This document shows, piece after piece, positions 15,908 to 23,760 of a stretch of DNA of 64,000 nucleotides. This DNA is from Candidatus Edwardsbacteria bacterium (lineage in GTDB: Bacteria; Edwardsbacteria; AC1; EtOH8): positions 62,001 to 126,000 of the forward strand of contig JAVHLB010000001.1 of NCBI GenBank assembly GCA_031082425.1, given 5' to 3'. A program made the translations under genes and the position numbers. Position 1 is the first letter of the stretch. Every line of letters begins with the position of its first letter. The notes beneath the pieces were generated by a model that was not told the origin of the DNA, did not search any database, and saw nothing but the letters and a program-made list of their open reading frames with translations.

Positions 15908-17083
15908 CTATTGGGATAGAAAATTTAATGCTATTTCCGTCAGGATCCCGGCCCCCAGGGAAAGGCTTTTTTCGTCGATGCTGAATTTGGGGTGGTGCCA
16001 GGGGAAGGCGGTCTCCCGGCCTTGGCGGCTGCCCAGCCTCAAAAAGGCCCCCGGCGCCTTGTGTAAAAAATAAGCCATGTCCTCGCCGCCCATCATGGGC
16101 TCCGTGATGCGGACCGGGGCTTTTTTGCCGTACCGCGAAGCTATCACCTTTTCACAGAGATCGACCATGCCCGGGTCGTTGAACAGCACCGGATAGCCCC
16201 TCTCGTAACCAACCCTGGCCTTCAGGCCGTTGGCCCGGGCGATCCCTTCGGCCAGCTGCCTGATCCAGAGGGGCATCATTTTGGTGGAATGGGGATCGAT
16301 GGTGCGGGCGGTGCCGATCAAGATGGCTTCCTGGGGGATTATATTGTGCTTGCTGCCGGCCCGGATCTTACCCACGGTCACCACCGCCGGGTGTACCGGA
16401 TCGACCTTTCGGCTGACTATGGTCTGCAGGCCCATGATTATCTGGGCCGCGGCGGTCACCGGGTCCAGGCAGTCGTGGGGCCGGGCGGCATGGCCGCCCT
16501 TTCCGGCGATGGTTATCTCGAAGTTGTCAGAGGCCGCCATCATCGGCCCCCTGCAGAGCCCCACCTTCCCGGTGGGAAGGGAGGAATCAAGATGCAGGGC
16601 AAAGACGGCATCCACTTTTGGACCCTCCATGGCCCCGTCCCTTATCATTCCCAGGGCGCCGCCGGGCGGGGTTTCCTCCCCCGGCTGGAAAAGGAATTTC
16701 ACCTGGCCCCTGATCTGAGTTCTTTGGCAGGACAACATTTTTGCCGCGCCCAGCAGCATGGCCATGTGTCCGTCGTGTCCGCAGGCGTGCATCACCCCGG
16801 GATTTTTAGAAATATAGGATGTTCTGTTCTCCTCCTTGACCGGCAGGGCGTCCATGTCGGCCCTCAATGCCAGGGTCTTCCCTTGGCGGCCGCCCTGAAG
16901 CAGGCCCACCACTCCGGTGCCGCCCACCTTGGGTTTGACAGCCATCCCCAGCTTTTTCAATTCGGCCGCCACCGTCCGGGAGGTCTGAAACTCCCGGAAG
17001 GAAAGCTCGGGATTTTTATGGAAATGCCTGCGCCATCCGATGACATAATTATCGATGCTCGTCGGCCTTTTTATCAATTTCAC
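15908..17083 (-). CDS. M20-family amidohydrolase (hippurate/N-acyl-amino-acid hydrolase type)
   Basis: The 391-residue zinc peptidase has LALRADMDALPVKEE, MHACGHDGHMAMLLGAA, FLFQPGEETPPGGA, then HAARPHDCLDPVTAA from the lid domain, and MMGGEDMAYFLHKAPGAF near the C-terminus. These match the amidohydrolase branch of M20D, which cleaves N-acyl groups from amino acids. The natural substrate is unknown. The start is GTG, overlapping the GGDEF gene's stop by 4 nt (GTGA), so translation is probably coupled. Confidence 0.93.
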   Translation of the reverse strand: MKLIKRPTSIDNYVIGWRRHFHKNPELSFREFQTSRTVAAELKKLGMAVKPKVGGTGVVGLLQGGRQGKTLALRADMDALPVKEENRTSYISKNPGVMHACGHDGHMAMLLGAAKMLSCQRTQIRGQVKFLFQPGEETPPGGALGMIRDGAMEGPKVDAVFALHLDSSLPTGKVGLCRGPMMAASDNFEITIAGKGGHAARPHDCLDPVTAAAQIIMGLQTIVSRKVDPVHPAVVTVGKIRAGSKHNIIPQEAILIGTARTIDPHSTKMMPLWIRQLAEGIARANGLKARVGYERGYPVLFNDPGMVDLCEKVIASRYGKKAPVRITEPMMGGEDMAYFLHKAPGAFLRLGSRQGRETAFPWHHPKFSIDEKSLSLGAGILTEIALNFLSQ

Positions 17084-17931
17084 TCCTCCACGCAGATACC
17101 AAAAGCCTGGTTCTTTCCCATGGCCTTGGCCTTATATAACATTTTGTCGGCGCAATCCAGCAGCTCGATCTTGCTGGCCCCGTCATCGGGGAACGAGGCC
17201 ACCCCGGCACTGACCGTGATCTTGCCGCCCGGCATCACCTTCTGGTTGGGAAAATGTCCGGCGGCCATCTTCTGGCAGATCCGCCCGGCGATGGTCAGTG
17301 CCCCCTTCTTCTTGGTGGAGGGCAGGATGATGGTGAATTCTTCTCCCCCATAGCGGGAGGTGGCGTCCACCTTGCGCACCGCCCTCAGCAGGATCTTGGA
17401 GATCTCCACCAGCAGCACATCCCCGGCGATATGCCCGTTGGCGTCGTTGTAGATCTTGAAATCGTCCACATCGATCATCAGCAGGGAGAAGGACATACCG
17501 TAGCGCCGGGCCCTCTCCACCTCCTCGTCCAGGCGGTCCTGGAAGAACCGGTGATTGTAGAGCCCGGTCAGGCCGTCGGTCACCGCCGACAGCAGGGTCT
17601 TCTCGAACAGGTCAATCTCGATGATCTTGGGATTCTGGATCTGCTGCTGAAGGTTGATGAAATAATCCAGCAGGGCCACCCTGACCCCCACATTGCGGCC
17701 CAGCTTCCGGCTCATCTCCTGCTTGTGCTGCAGCACCTTCTCCCAGTGCTGTTTAGCCTGGTTCTCGCTGAAATGAAGGTGGACCAGGGTGAATATCAGA
17801 TCGCTGTACAGGCTGTCGGCCTTCTCCCGGCGCACCGCCTCCACCTGTTTCAATATTTCCGCGGTCTCTCCGTTGTCCTGGCCCAGGGACGAAATAACCT
17901 CCTTGGTGAAATTGTTCTTGCGGGATTTCAT
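17080..17931 (-). CDS. Diguanylate cyclase (GGDEF domain)
   Basis: The 283-residue product has a C-terminal GGDEF domain (about 125-280). DGLTGLYNHRFF and LLMIDVDDFKIYND precede the active-site loop RYGGEEFTIILP, and FPDDGASKIELLDCADKMLYKAK follows. GGEEF is a functional variant, so it should make cyclic di-GMP. No RxxD inhibitory site is seen just before the loop. The N-terminal ~120 residues are helical and could be a sensor, but no known domain is recognised. It is cytoplasmic. Confidence 0.92.
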   Translation of the reverse strand: MKSRKNNFTKEVISSLGQDNGETAEILKQVEAVRREKADSLYSDLIFTLVHLHFSENQAKQHWEKVLQHKQEMSRKLGRNVGVRVALLDYFINLQQQIQNPKIIEIDLFEKTLLSAVTDGLTGLYNHRFFQDRLDEEVERARRYGMSFSLLMIDVDDFKIYNDANGHIAGDVLLVEISKILLRAVRKVDATSRYGGEEFTIILPSTKKKGALTIAGRICQKMAAGHFPNQKVMPGGKITVSAGVASFPDDGASKIELLDCADKMLYKAKAMGKNQAFGICVEE

Positions 17932-17986
17932 AACTTACCTCATCTGGTATTGATGATGGCCGGTTAAAATCTTTGGGTCAAACAGC

Positions 17987-19186
17987 TCAGCTGGATTTGC
18001 CCTCGATGCCGCAGGATGCCCGGGGGGCGATGGGTGACATCTCCCGCAGGCGGGCCACCGCCTGGGCCAGCACCTCCACAGTGTAATCCATCTGTTGTTC
18101 GGTGTTGTCCCTTCCCAGGGAAAAACGCAATGACCCCTGGGCGGTCTCGGTGGGCACCCCCATGGCCGCCAGCACATGGGACGGCTCCAGGCTGCCGGAG
18201 GTGCAGGCCGAGCCGGAGGAGGCCGCGATCCCCTTCATGTCCAGCGACAGCAGGATGCCCTCCCCCTCGACGTATTCGAACGAGACATTCAGGGTGCCGG
18301 GCAGCGATCTTTCCGGATGCCCGTTCCGCCGGACATGGGGGATGTTCCGCTCGATGCCCCGCCACAATCTTTCCCGCAGGGCGGTCAGACGGTCCCATTG
18401 GGCCAGCCTTTCGCCGGCCGCCAGCTCGGCGGCCGCCCCCAGCCCTACGATCCCGGCGGCATTCTCGGTGCCGGCCCGGCGGTTCCTCTCGTGCCCGCCC
18501 CCGTGGATCAGGGGATGCAGGCGGGTCCCCCTTTTGACATACAGCGCCCCGGTCCCCTTGGGGCCGTATATTTTGTGGGCCGATACCGACAGCAGATCCA
18601 CCCCCAGGGTTTTCACATCCGTCTCCAGTTTGCCGAAGGCCTGGACGGCGTCGCTGTGAAACAGCACCCTGTTCTCCCGGCAGATGTCGGCCAGCTCCGG
18701 CAGGGGCTGGATGGTGCCGACCTCGTTGTTGGCCTGCATCACCGAGACCAGTATGGTCTTCGGGTTTATCGTCCGTCGCAGTTCTTCGGGGTCCACCAGG
18801 CCGTAGCGGTCCACCCCCAGAAAGGTGGTCCGGATGTTGAAATGTTTTTGCAGGTACTCAAAGCTGTGGAGCACCGCATGATGCTCTATTTTGGTGGTGA
18901 TGATATGGTCGCCCCGCTCCCGGTTGGCGAACACCGCCCCCTTGATGGCCTGGTTGTCGGATTCGGTCCCGGAGCCGGTGAAGACCACCTCGGAGGGATC
19001 GCAGTTAAGGGCCGCCGCCACCTGTTCCCGGGACTTCTCGATGGACTGGCGGGCCTCCCGGCCCAGCCGATGGATGCTGGAGGGGTTCCCGTACTCGGGA
19101 CCGAAAAAGGGAAGCATGGCCTGCAGAACCTCGGGCCGCACCGGCGTGGTGGCGTTGTGGTCAAGATAAATATGTTCCATTTTCAT
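17987..19186 (-). CDS. nifS: Cysteine desulfurase, NifS/IscS type
   Basis: The 399-residue PLP enzyme takes sulfur from cysteine for Fe-S clusters and other thio-cofactors. The N-terminus is YLDHNATTPVRPEV. The PLP lysine lies in SVSAHKIYGPKGTGAL. The catalytic cysteine loop is ASSGSACTSGSLEPSH, typical of group I enzymes, and TGSGTESDNQAI and HAVLHSFEYL are also conserved. No IscU or other Fe-S scaffold gene is adjacent. It precedes the GGDEF gene by 55 nt. Confidence 0.95.
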   Translation of the reverse strand: MKMEHIYLDHNATTPVRPEVLQAMLPFFGPEYGNPSSIHRLGREARQSIEKSREQVAAALNCDPSEVVFTGSGTESDNQAIKGAVFANRERGDHIITTKIEHHAVLHSFEYLQKHFNIRTTFLGVDRYGLVDPEELRRTINPKTILVSVMQANNEVGTIQPLPELADICRENRVLFHSDAVQAFGKLETDVKTLGVDLLSVSAHKIYGPKGTGALYVKRGTRLHPLIHGGGHERNRRAGTENAAGIVGLGAAAELAAGERLAQWDRLTALRERLWRGIERNIPHVRRNGHPERSLPGTLNVSFEYVEGEGILLSLDMKGIAASSGSACTSGSLEPSHVLAAMGVPTETAQGSLRFSLGRDNTEQQMDYTVEVLAQAVARLREMSPIAPRASCGIEGKSS

Positions 19187-19215
19187 TACCCTAATTAAAA
19201 CAGCTGGGTTGGGAA

Positions 19216-19521
19216 TTATTTTTTCTTGAGCCCCTCCACCACCCGGGCCCGCTTTCCTTCGATGGTGACCGGCTTGTCCCTGCGGTCGTCGATCTTGATG
19301 GAGGTGAACACCCGTTCGGCCCCGGTGGAAAGGCAGCGCTGGTGCATGGCCTGGGCCACGGCCAGAATATCTTCCAGCGGGCCCTCGATATTGGTGCCCA
19401 TGGAGGTTATCTCCAGCTTCAGCCCGGTGCTTTTGGCCAGCTTGATGGTGTCCACCACAAAGTCGGAAAGGCTGGTACTCCCGGTGCCCACCGGCACGAC
19501 GGTGATCTCGGCAATGGCCAT
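19216..19521 (-). CDS. MTH1187-family thiamine-binding protein
   Basis: The 101-residue protein has the DUF77/MTH1187 pattern: EITVVPVGTGSTSLSDFV, LEITSMGTNIEGPLEDIL and TSIKIDDRRDKPVTIEGK. Members bind thiamine or hydroxymethylpyrimidine-like ligands as tetramers; the precise role is unclear. The length is normal. It lies 30 nt upstream of the cysteine desulfurase on the same strand, which fits the sulfur transfer needed for thiamine synthesis (inference). Confidence 0.9.
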   Translation of the reverse strand: MAIAEITVVPVGTGSTSLSDFVVDTIKLAKSTGLKLEITSMGTNIEGPLEDILAVAQAMHQRCLSTGAERVFTSIKIDDRRDKPVTIEGKRARVVEGLKKK

Positions 19522-19615
19522 GTCCTGTCTCCTAAAAAACGTTGGAAATTCCGGCGGCCGGCTTGTCGAAGCCAGCCGCTGTGTTTTATGGGGCCGCTGA
19601 CGGGGCCGGCCGGGT

Positions 19616-19747
19616 TTATTTTTTGGCTGCCATCTTGCTGATGCCGCCGGCTACCGCCGTGATGGCTTTTTTTCTCTGGAGGCGGCGGGTTCGTTTTCTC
19701 TTGAAATCCAGACTTTTCTTTTTCTGCTTGTTCTTGCTCCTGGCCAT
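19616..19747 (-). CDS. Small basic protein, 43 residues
   Basis: ATG at 19745-19747 has AGGAG 5 nt upstream, and the frame stays open to TAA at 19616. The product starts MARSKNKQKKKSLDFKRK and ends ISKMAAKK, with a central TRRLQRKKAITAV. About half of its residues are Lys or Arg and it has no acidic cluster, so RNA or DNA binding is likely. I do not recognise a family; small ribosome-associated proteins have this look. It lies 94 bp upstream of the thiamine-binding gene. Its shortness means it could be missed by ordinary gene callers. Confidence 0.7.
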   Translation of the reverse strand: MARSKNKQKKKSLDFKRKRTRRLQRKKAITAVAGGISKMAAKK

Positions 19748-19843
19748 CTTCGCTCCTGTAGCTGATTGTTATAGTTATCGGTTTACCGGTATTAATATAC
19801 AACTATGGCAACATCCTTGTCAAGAAGGTAATTTGTCCAACCC

Positions 19844-21289
19844 TTAGATATGGATCCGGAAGGAGGCCGCCACATTTTTCACTTTTCCGTCATTTTGATC
19901 CCGGATCTCGACCACCAGGATATAATCCCCCGCCGGCAGGTCCGAGACCGCCAGGCCGCTGGCCAGGGCGGTTGTTTGGTCGCCGGCCGGTACCAATTCC
20001 TGCCGGGAGGCCCGGGCCTTATTTCCCCTTTTTTGGGGGAATATCAGATACCTGACCCGCAATATCCTGGGCTGGGCCGGAGAGTATTTTAAATTATACA
20101 ATTCACAATAGAAATACAGGTCCCGGCCCTTTTTAAAGGACCTTCCCGGCTGGGGTATCAGCCGGTATCCCCCCCGGCTGAACCGCCCCTGGCTGCTGTC
20201 CTGCCGGATATCGCTGCACAGGAGCAGATCGCTGGTCTCCTGGGCTTCGGCTTTATAATCGATGATGGGGAATTTATATTTGTATATTCCGGTCTTCCCG
20301 GAGTTAAGGTCCGTCAAACTGATGGCCAAACTGTATCCGCCGGGCGATAAGTGGAATTTGGCCAGGTCCACCAGCTGGGCCTGGCGGTTCTCCATCTGGT
20401 CCCCGGGGGCTTCGGGCGTAAGTACCTTCTCATCACGGCCCACCTCCGACATCCTCTGGTCAAATATCACGATGCTTCTGTTCAAGAGGCCGCGGCCGTC
20501 TGCCGTATCATAGTCTATCTTCCCCAGGGGGACGCTGTAGCTTATCCACACCTCGGCTTTACCCCGGGCGGCAAACCTGGTCAGGTCGAAAGGAAAATTC
20601 AGTGGCTGGCCGTAGTCATGCCGGTATAGATCCGGGGGCATGGTATCTCCCAGGGTCGGCATCGGGGCATCAATGGCCTGCAGCGACTTTATGGTGGACT
20701 GATAACCTCCGCTTTTGGCGGCATCCAGGTCCCTGGCCAAAAAATATCCCACCTCCCTTTGGAGAAAGGAGAAGGTTTGGGCCAGCTGGCCGTAGGTCCA
20801 CCTCTCCCAGCCGTAGGTGCCGGACATCCTGCGGATGGTCACCGGTTCATCGCCAACCCTGGTGTTGATGTCATCGGTGGCGGCAAAGGGGTCGCTGCCG
20901 TACAAGGCGTCCCCCATGGGGTTCACCTCCCGGTGGTCCGGCTCGCCGTACTTGATATATATCTTTCCCCGGTCGTCCCAAAAGTCGATCAGCTGGGGAA
21001 AGAAGCTGTCGGCGTGGGCCACCCGGCGCAGGTGCTCCTGATATCTTTCGTTGCCCAGGGTGGTGGGGGTGGGATCCTTATCCTTCCAGAATTTCTGCCA
21101 GAACATCTCCCGGTCGGTTGAATCGGGCAGAGCGGCGTATTGGTCGGCCAGCTTTTGTGAGGAAACGGCCGCCAGTTCAAAATACCTTTTCCGCTCCCCT
21201 TTAGGTACTTTTTGATAATTCAGGGTGGCGCATCCGGCCATCAATGCCAGGGTAAGGGCTAACAAATATGCTGGGCTGCAATATTTCAT
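19844..21289 (-). CDS. GWxTD-type lipoprotein (copy 1)
   Basis: The start at 21289 gives a lipoprotein signal at once (YLLALTLALMAGC). The product is about 481 residues. The GWxTD domain covers the N-terminal half (YQEHLRRVAHADSFF, GKIYIKYGEPDHREVNP, then YGWERWTYG). The C-terminal half is beta-rich, ending with LVVEIRDQNDGKVKNVAASF. GWxTD proteins are common in FCB bacteria and are lipidated surface or periplasmic proteins of unknown role. The gene starts at the end of the next copy, overlapping by a few bases or less, so the pair is co-transcribed. Confidence 0.85.
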   Translation of the reverse strand: MKYCSPAYLLALTLALMAGCATLNYQKVPKGERKRYFELAAVSSQKLADQYAALPDSTDREMFWQKFWKDKDPTPTTLGNERYQEHLRRVAHADSFFPQLIDFWDDRGKIYIKYGEPDHREVNPMGDALYGSDPFAATDDINTRVGDEPVTIRRMSGTYGWERWTYGQLAQTFSFLQREVGYFLARDLDAAKSGGYQSTIKSLQAIDAPMPTLGDTMPPDLYRHDYGQPLNFPFDLTRFAARGKAEVWISYSVPLGKIDYDTADGRGLLNRSIVIFDQRMSEVGRDEKVLTPEAPGDQMENRQAQLVDLAKFHLSPGGYSLAISLTDLNSGKTGIYKYKFPIIDYKAEAQETSDLLLCSDIRQDSSQGRFSRGGYRLIPQPGRSFKKGRDLYFYCELYNLKYSPAQPRILRVRYLIFPQKRGNKARASRQELVPAGDQTTALASGLAVSDLPAGDYILVVEIRDQNDGKVKNVAASFRIHI

Positions 21290-21294
21290 TTCCT

Positions 21295-22752
21295 TCAAAA
21301 CCTCCATTCCGGCAGGGAGGTGTTTTTTTTGTCCGGCATGATCCGGTGGCCGTCGCCGGAAGCGCCCGCTATCTCGAAGGGATGGGTTATCTTGCTGACC
21401 CTCCCCGATATCAGGTCCTTGACGTCGATCACCAGGATGTACTCCCCCGGCTCCAGGCCCATGGGGTGCACCTTGTGGCAGGCATTCAACTGATCACCGT
21501 TATCCTGGTAGAACAGTTCCCGGGTGTCGACGATGCATTCCTTGAGCACCCCGGTGGTATCGCTTAAAAATATCCCGTGCCCCACGGCCGCCTGGTGTTC
21601 GCCGGAGGAACTGGTGCTTAGGCTGTAAACCTCGTAATAGACGTAAAACGGCTGGTGCCGGTTTATTTTTTCCGTGACTCCGGGCATCACCCGGCGGAAT
21701 TTCCCTTTTTGAAAATCGGAGGAGACATAGGTGCTGTCCTGCAAAACAGCCATCTCGACATCGCTGGCCTCCCGGACCCCGGAACGGTATCCCACCAGCT
21801 CGGCCTCCATCTCCCCGGCGTAAACGGTGTCGCCGGGCTGCGGGATCAACTCCATTTTCAGTTTGTACCGCCCGGGAGACAGGTCCATGTTTTTCTGGCC
21901 GCAGGCCTGGGGCAGCAGCAGCTCCTCCCCGGTATATTTTATCTGGTATTCCACCGTGTCGCTGGATATCAATCTGTCATTGCTCTGCAGATGGAATATA
22001 CCCAGATAGCGCTTCCCCTCCCCCGCCGTCCGGCCTTCGGCCGCCGGGATCCGCCAATATATCTCCCAGCGGACCTTGCTGCCGCCGGCCGAACGGAACC
22101 GCCCGTAGCCGCACTCCAGCGGCCGCTCCGCCCTGGGGGTTGTCCCGGCCCTCTTCCTGCCGGAGTCGGCCGCAAAATAGGCCACCGGATGCAGTTCGTC
22201 GCTGTAAGTGGCGGCGATAAGTTCATAGCGGCTGTGGTTCATCAGGAAATCGTAATAACGGCCCTGGGAGGGATATTCCCAGATCATCCATGATCTTTCC
22301 TTTATGTAATCTCCTCCGGCCAGCCGATCTGAACTTAGGGCATGCCTGAAGGGCTGGTTGCCGGCCTGGCTTTCCGGCGGGCCGTATCTTACCAGGATGC
22401 GGCTGCGGTCGTCCCGAAAGAACATTTTGCCGCCGAACTCGTTCCAGGCCCTATCCAGTCTTGACCGGTGCTCCGCCAGCAGCGAACCGTCGGGATCCTT
22501 CGCAGCCCAGTACAAATTATACCAGGCGCCCCGCGATTCCTGGTCCGGAAGGCTGCGGTACCTGGCCGGGATGGAATCCTCCTCTATAAAGGTAAGGCCG
22601 AAATATCTTTTCTGCTCCTCGGGGCTCCACCTCTGCCAGACCGAGGTGGTGGCGCAGCCGGCAAACATAAAAATCAACAGGCCGGATATCAGACCGGCAA
22701 GGCGATGACCTCCGCTACCTCTTTGGCAAAAGGACGCCCTCTGCCCGCTCAT
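21295..22752 (-). CDS. GWxTD-type lipoprotein (copy 2)
   Basis: The 485-residue paralogue of the downstream gene has the same order: a lipobox (FMFAGC), a PEEQKRYFGLTFI stretch matching the other copy's GERKRYFELAAV, WAAKDPDG against KFWKDKDP, ILVRYGPPESQ against IYIKYGEPDH, and a GEYILVIDVKDLISG C-terminal motif. Start context AGGAGG is strong. The classic GWxTD tetrad is replaced by MIWEYPSQG, so it is a divergent member. The tandem arrangement points to a duplication followed by divergence. Confidence 0.82.
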   Translation of the reverse strand: MSGQRASFCQRGSGGHRLAGLISGLLIFMFAGCATTSVWQRWSPEEQKRYFGLTFIEEDSIPARYRSLPDQESRGAWYNLYWAAKDPDGSLLAEHRSRLDRAWNEFGGKMFFRDDRSRILVRYGPPESQAGNQPFRHALSSDRLAGGDYIKERSWMIWEYPSQGRYYDFLMNHSRYELIAATYSDELHPVAYFAADSGRKRAGTTPRAERPLECGYGRFRSAGGSKVRWEIYWRIPAAEGRTAGEGKRYLGIFHLQSNDRLISSDTVEYQIKYTGEELLLPQACGQKNMDLSPGRYKLKMELIPQPGDTVYAGEMEAELVGYRSGVREASDVEMAVLQDSTYVSSDFQKGKFRRVMPGVTEKINRHQPFYVYYEVYSLSTSSSGEHQAAVGHGIFLSDTTGVLKECIVDTRELFYQDNGDQLNACHKVHPMGLEPGEYILVIDVKDLISGRVSKITHPFEIAGASGDGHRIMPDKKNTSLPEWRF

Positions 22753-22844
22753 TTATGGAACCTCCTATCAAATAGGAATATATCCTGACGGGGGGATTCA
22801 CCCATCCATGTTAGTATAAAAAATCAGGCCTGTCAACACAATAT

Positions 22845-23594
22845 TCATCCGTCTCCCGGCGCTTTGGCCCGGATGATGCCATCCAGTATCCGGGGCATGA
22901 TCTCCCCGGCCGGGCCCAAAAAAACCTGGTCGAACAGCGGACTGAGCTCGGTCCGTTCCAGGTTAACTTCGATCAGAGCCGCCCCATTATTTTTGGCCAC
23001 CAGGCCCAGGGAGGCCGCCGGCTGGACCACCGAGGAGGTGCCGATTGAGAAGAACAGCTCGGAGCTCTCGGCCGCCCGCCAGGCTTGCCTCAGGACCATC
23101 TCCGGCAGCATCTCGCCGAACCAGATCACGTCCGGGCGGATCCGCCCGCCGCAGGCGCAGCGGGGCGGGATCTCGTCGGAGTCCGGCAGGACATCGATCA
23201 TGATGCTGCAGCGGGAGCACTTGTTGCGGTTGAGATTTCCGTGCAGCTCCACCACCTTCATACTGCCGGCCCTCTGGTGCAGCCCGTCTATGTTCTGGGT
23301 GACCAGCAGGAAATCGTCGAAATATCTTTCCATCTCGGCGATGGCCTTATGAGCAGGGTTGGGCTGGACCAGGGGCAGTTTCTCCCGGCGCCACTGGTAC
23401 CACTCCCAGACCTTTTTCGGCTCGCAGGCGAAGGCCTCTGGGGTGGCCAGTTTCATGGGATCGAAATCATCCCATAAACCCTGCATGCCCCGGAAGGTCT
23501 GCAGGCCGCTCTCGGCCGAGACCCCGGCCCCGGTCAGGACCAGACAGCTCCGGGCCTTTCTTATTGCTTCGATGAGATGGGGTGAAAATTCCAT
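22845..23594 (-). CDS. cobB: NAD-dependent deacylase, class III sirtuin
   Basis: The 249-residue Sir2 protein has the NAD motif LTGAGVSAESGLQTFR, TQNIDGLHQRAG, the catalytic VELHGNL, and the zinc ligands KCSRC and RCACGG. Motif WYQWRR places Tyr and Arg three residues apart; this Y-x-x-R pair marks class III sirtuins such as SIRT5 and CobB, which remove succinyl and malonyl groups as well as acetyl. GTSSVVQPAASL completes the NAD site. It should act on lysine acylation of metabolic enzymes. It is monocistronic by layout. Confidence 0.93.
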   Translation of the reverse strand: MEFSPHLIEAIRKARSCLVLTGAGVSAESGLQTFRGMQGLWDDFDPMKLATPEAFACEPKKVWEWYQWRREKLPLVQPNPAHKAIAEMERYFDDFLLVTQNIDGLHQRAGSMKVVELHGNLNRNKCSRCSIMIDVLPDSDEIPPRCACGGRIRPDVIWFGEMLPEMVLRQAWRAAESSELFFSIGTSSVVQPAASLGLVAKNNGAALIEVNLERTELSPLFDQVFLGPAGEIMPRILDGIIRAKAPGDG

Positions 23595-23648
23595 GGATAT
23601 ATATTACCACAGCGTTGCCGGGAAATGCAATTACCCCGGCAGGAAAGA

Positions 23649-23680
23649 AAAAAGGCCGGGGCATAGTCCCAGCCTTTTCT
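23649..23680 (-). terminator. Rho-independent terminator after proS
   Basis: AAAAGGCCGGGG pairs with CCCAGCCTTTT around a 6-nt loop. Read leftward the stem is followed by TTTTTTCTTTCC. It lies 81 bp downstream of the proS stop and just before the sirtuin start. Confidence 0.82.
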
Positions 23681-23760
23681 AATATGTTTTATAGTGCCCT
23701 CTGTCGGAATATCCAACTTACCAAAAAAAATTGGTGAATATGAATAAATTAAATGAACAC

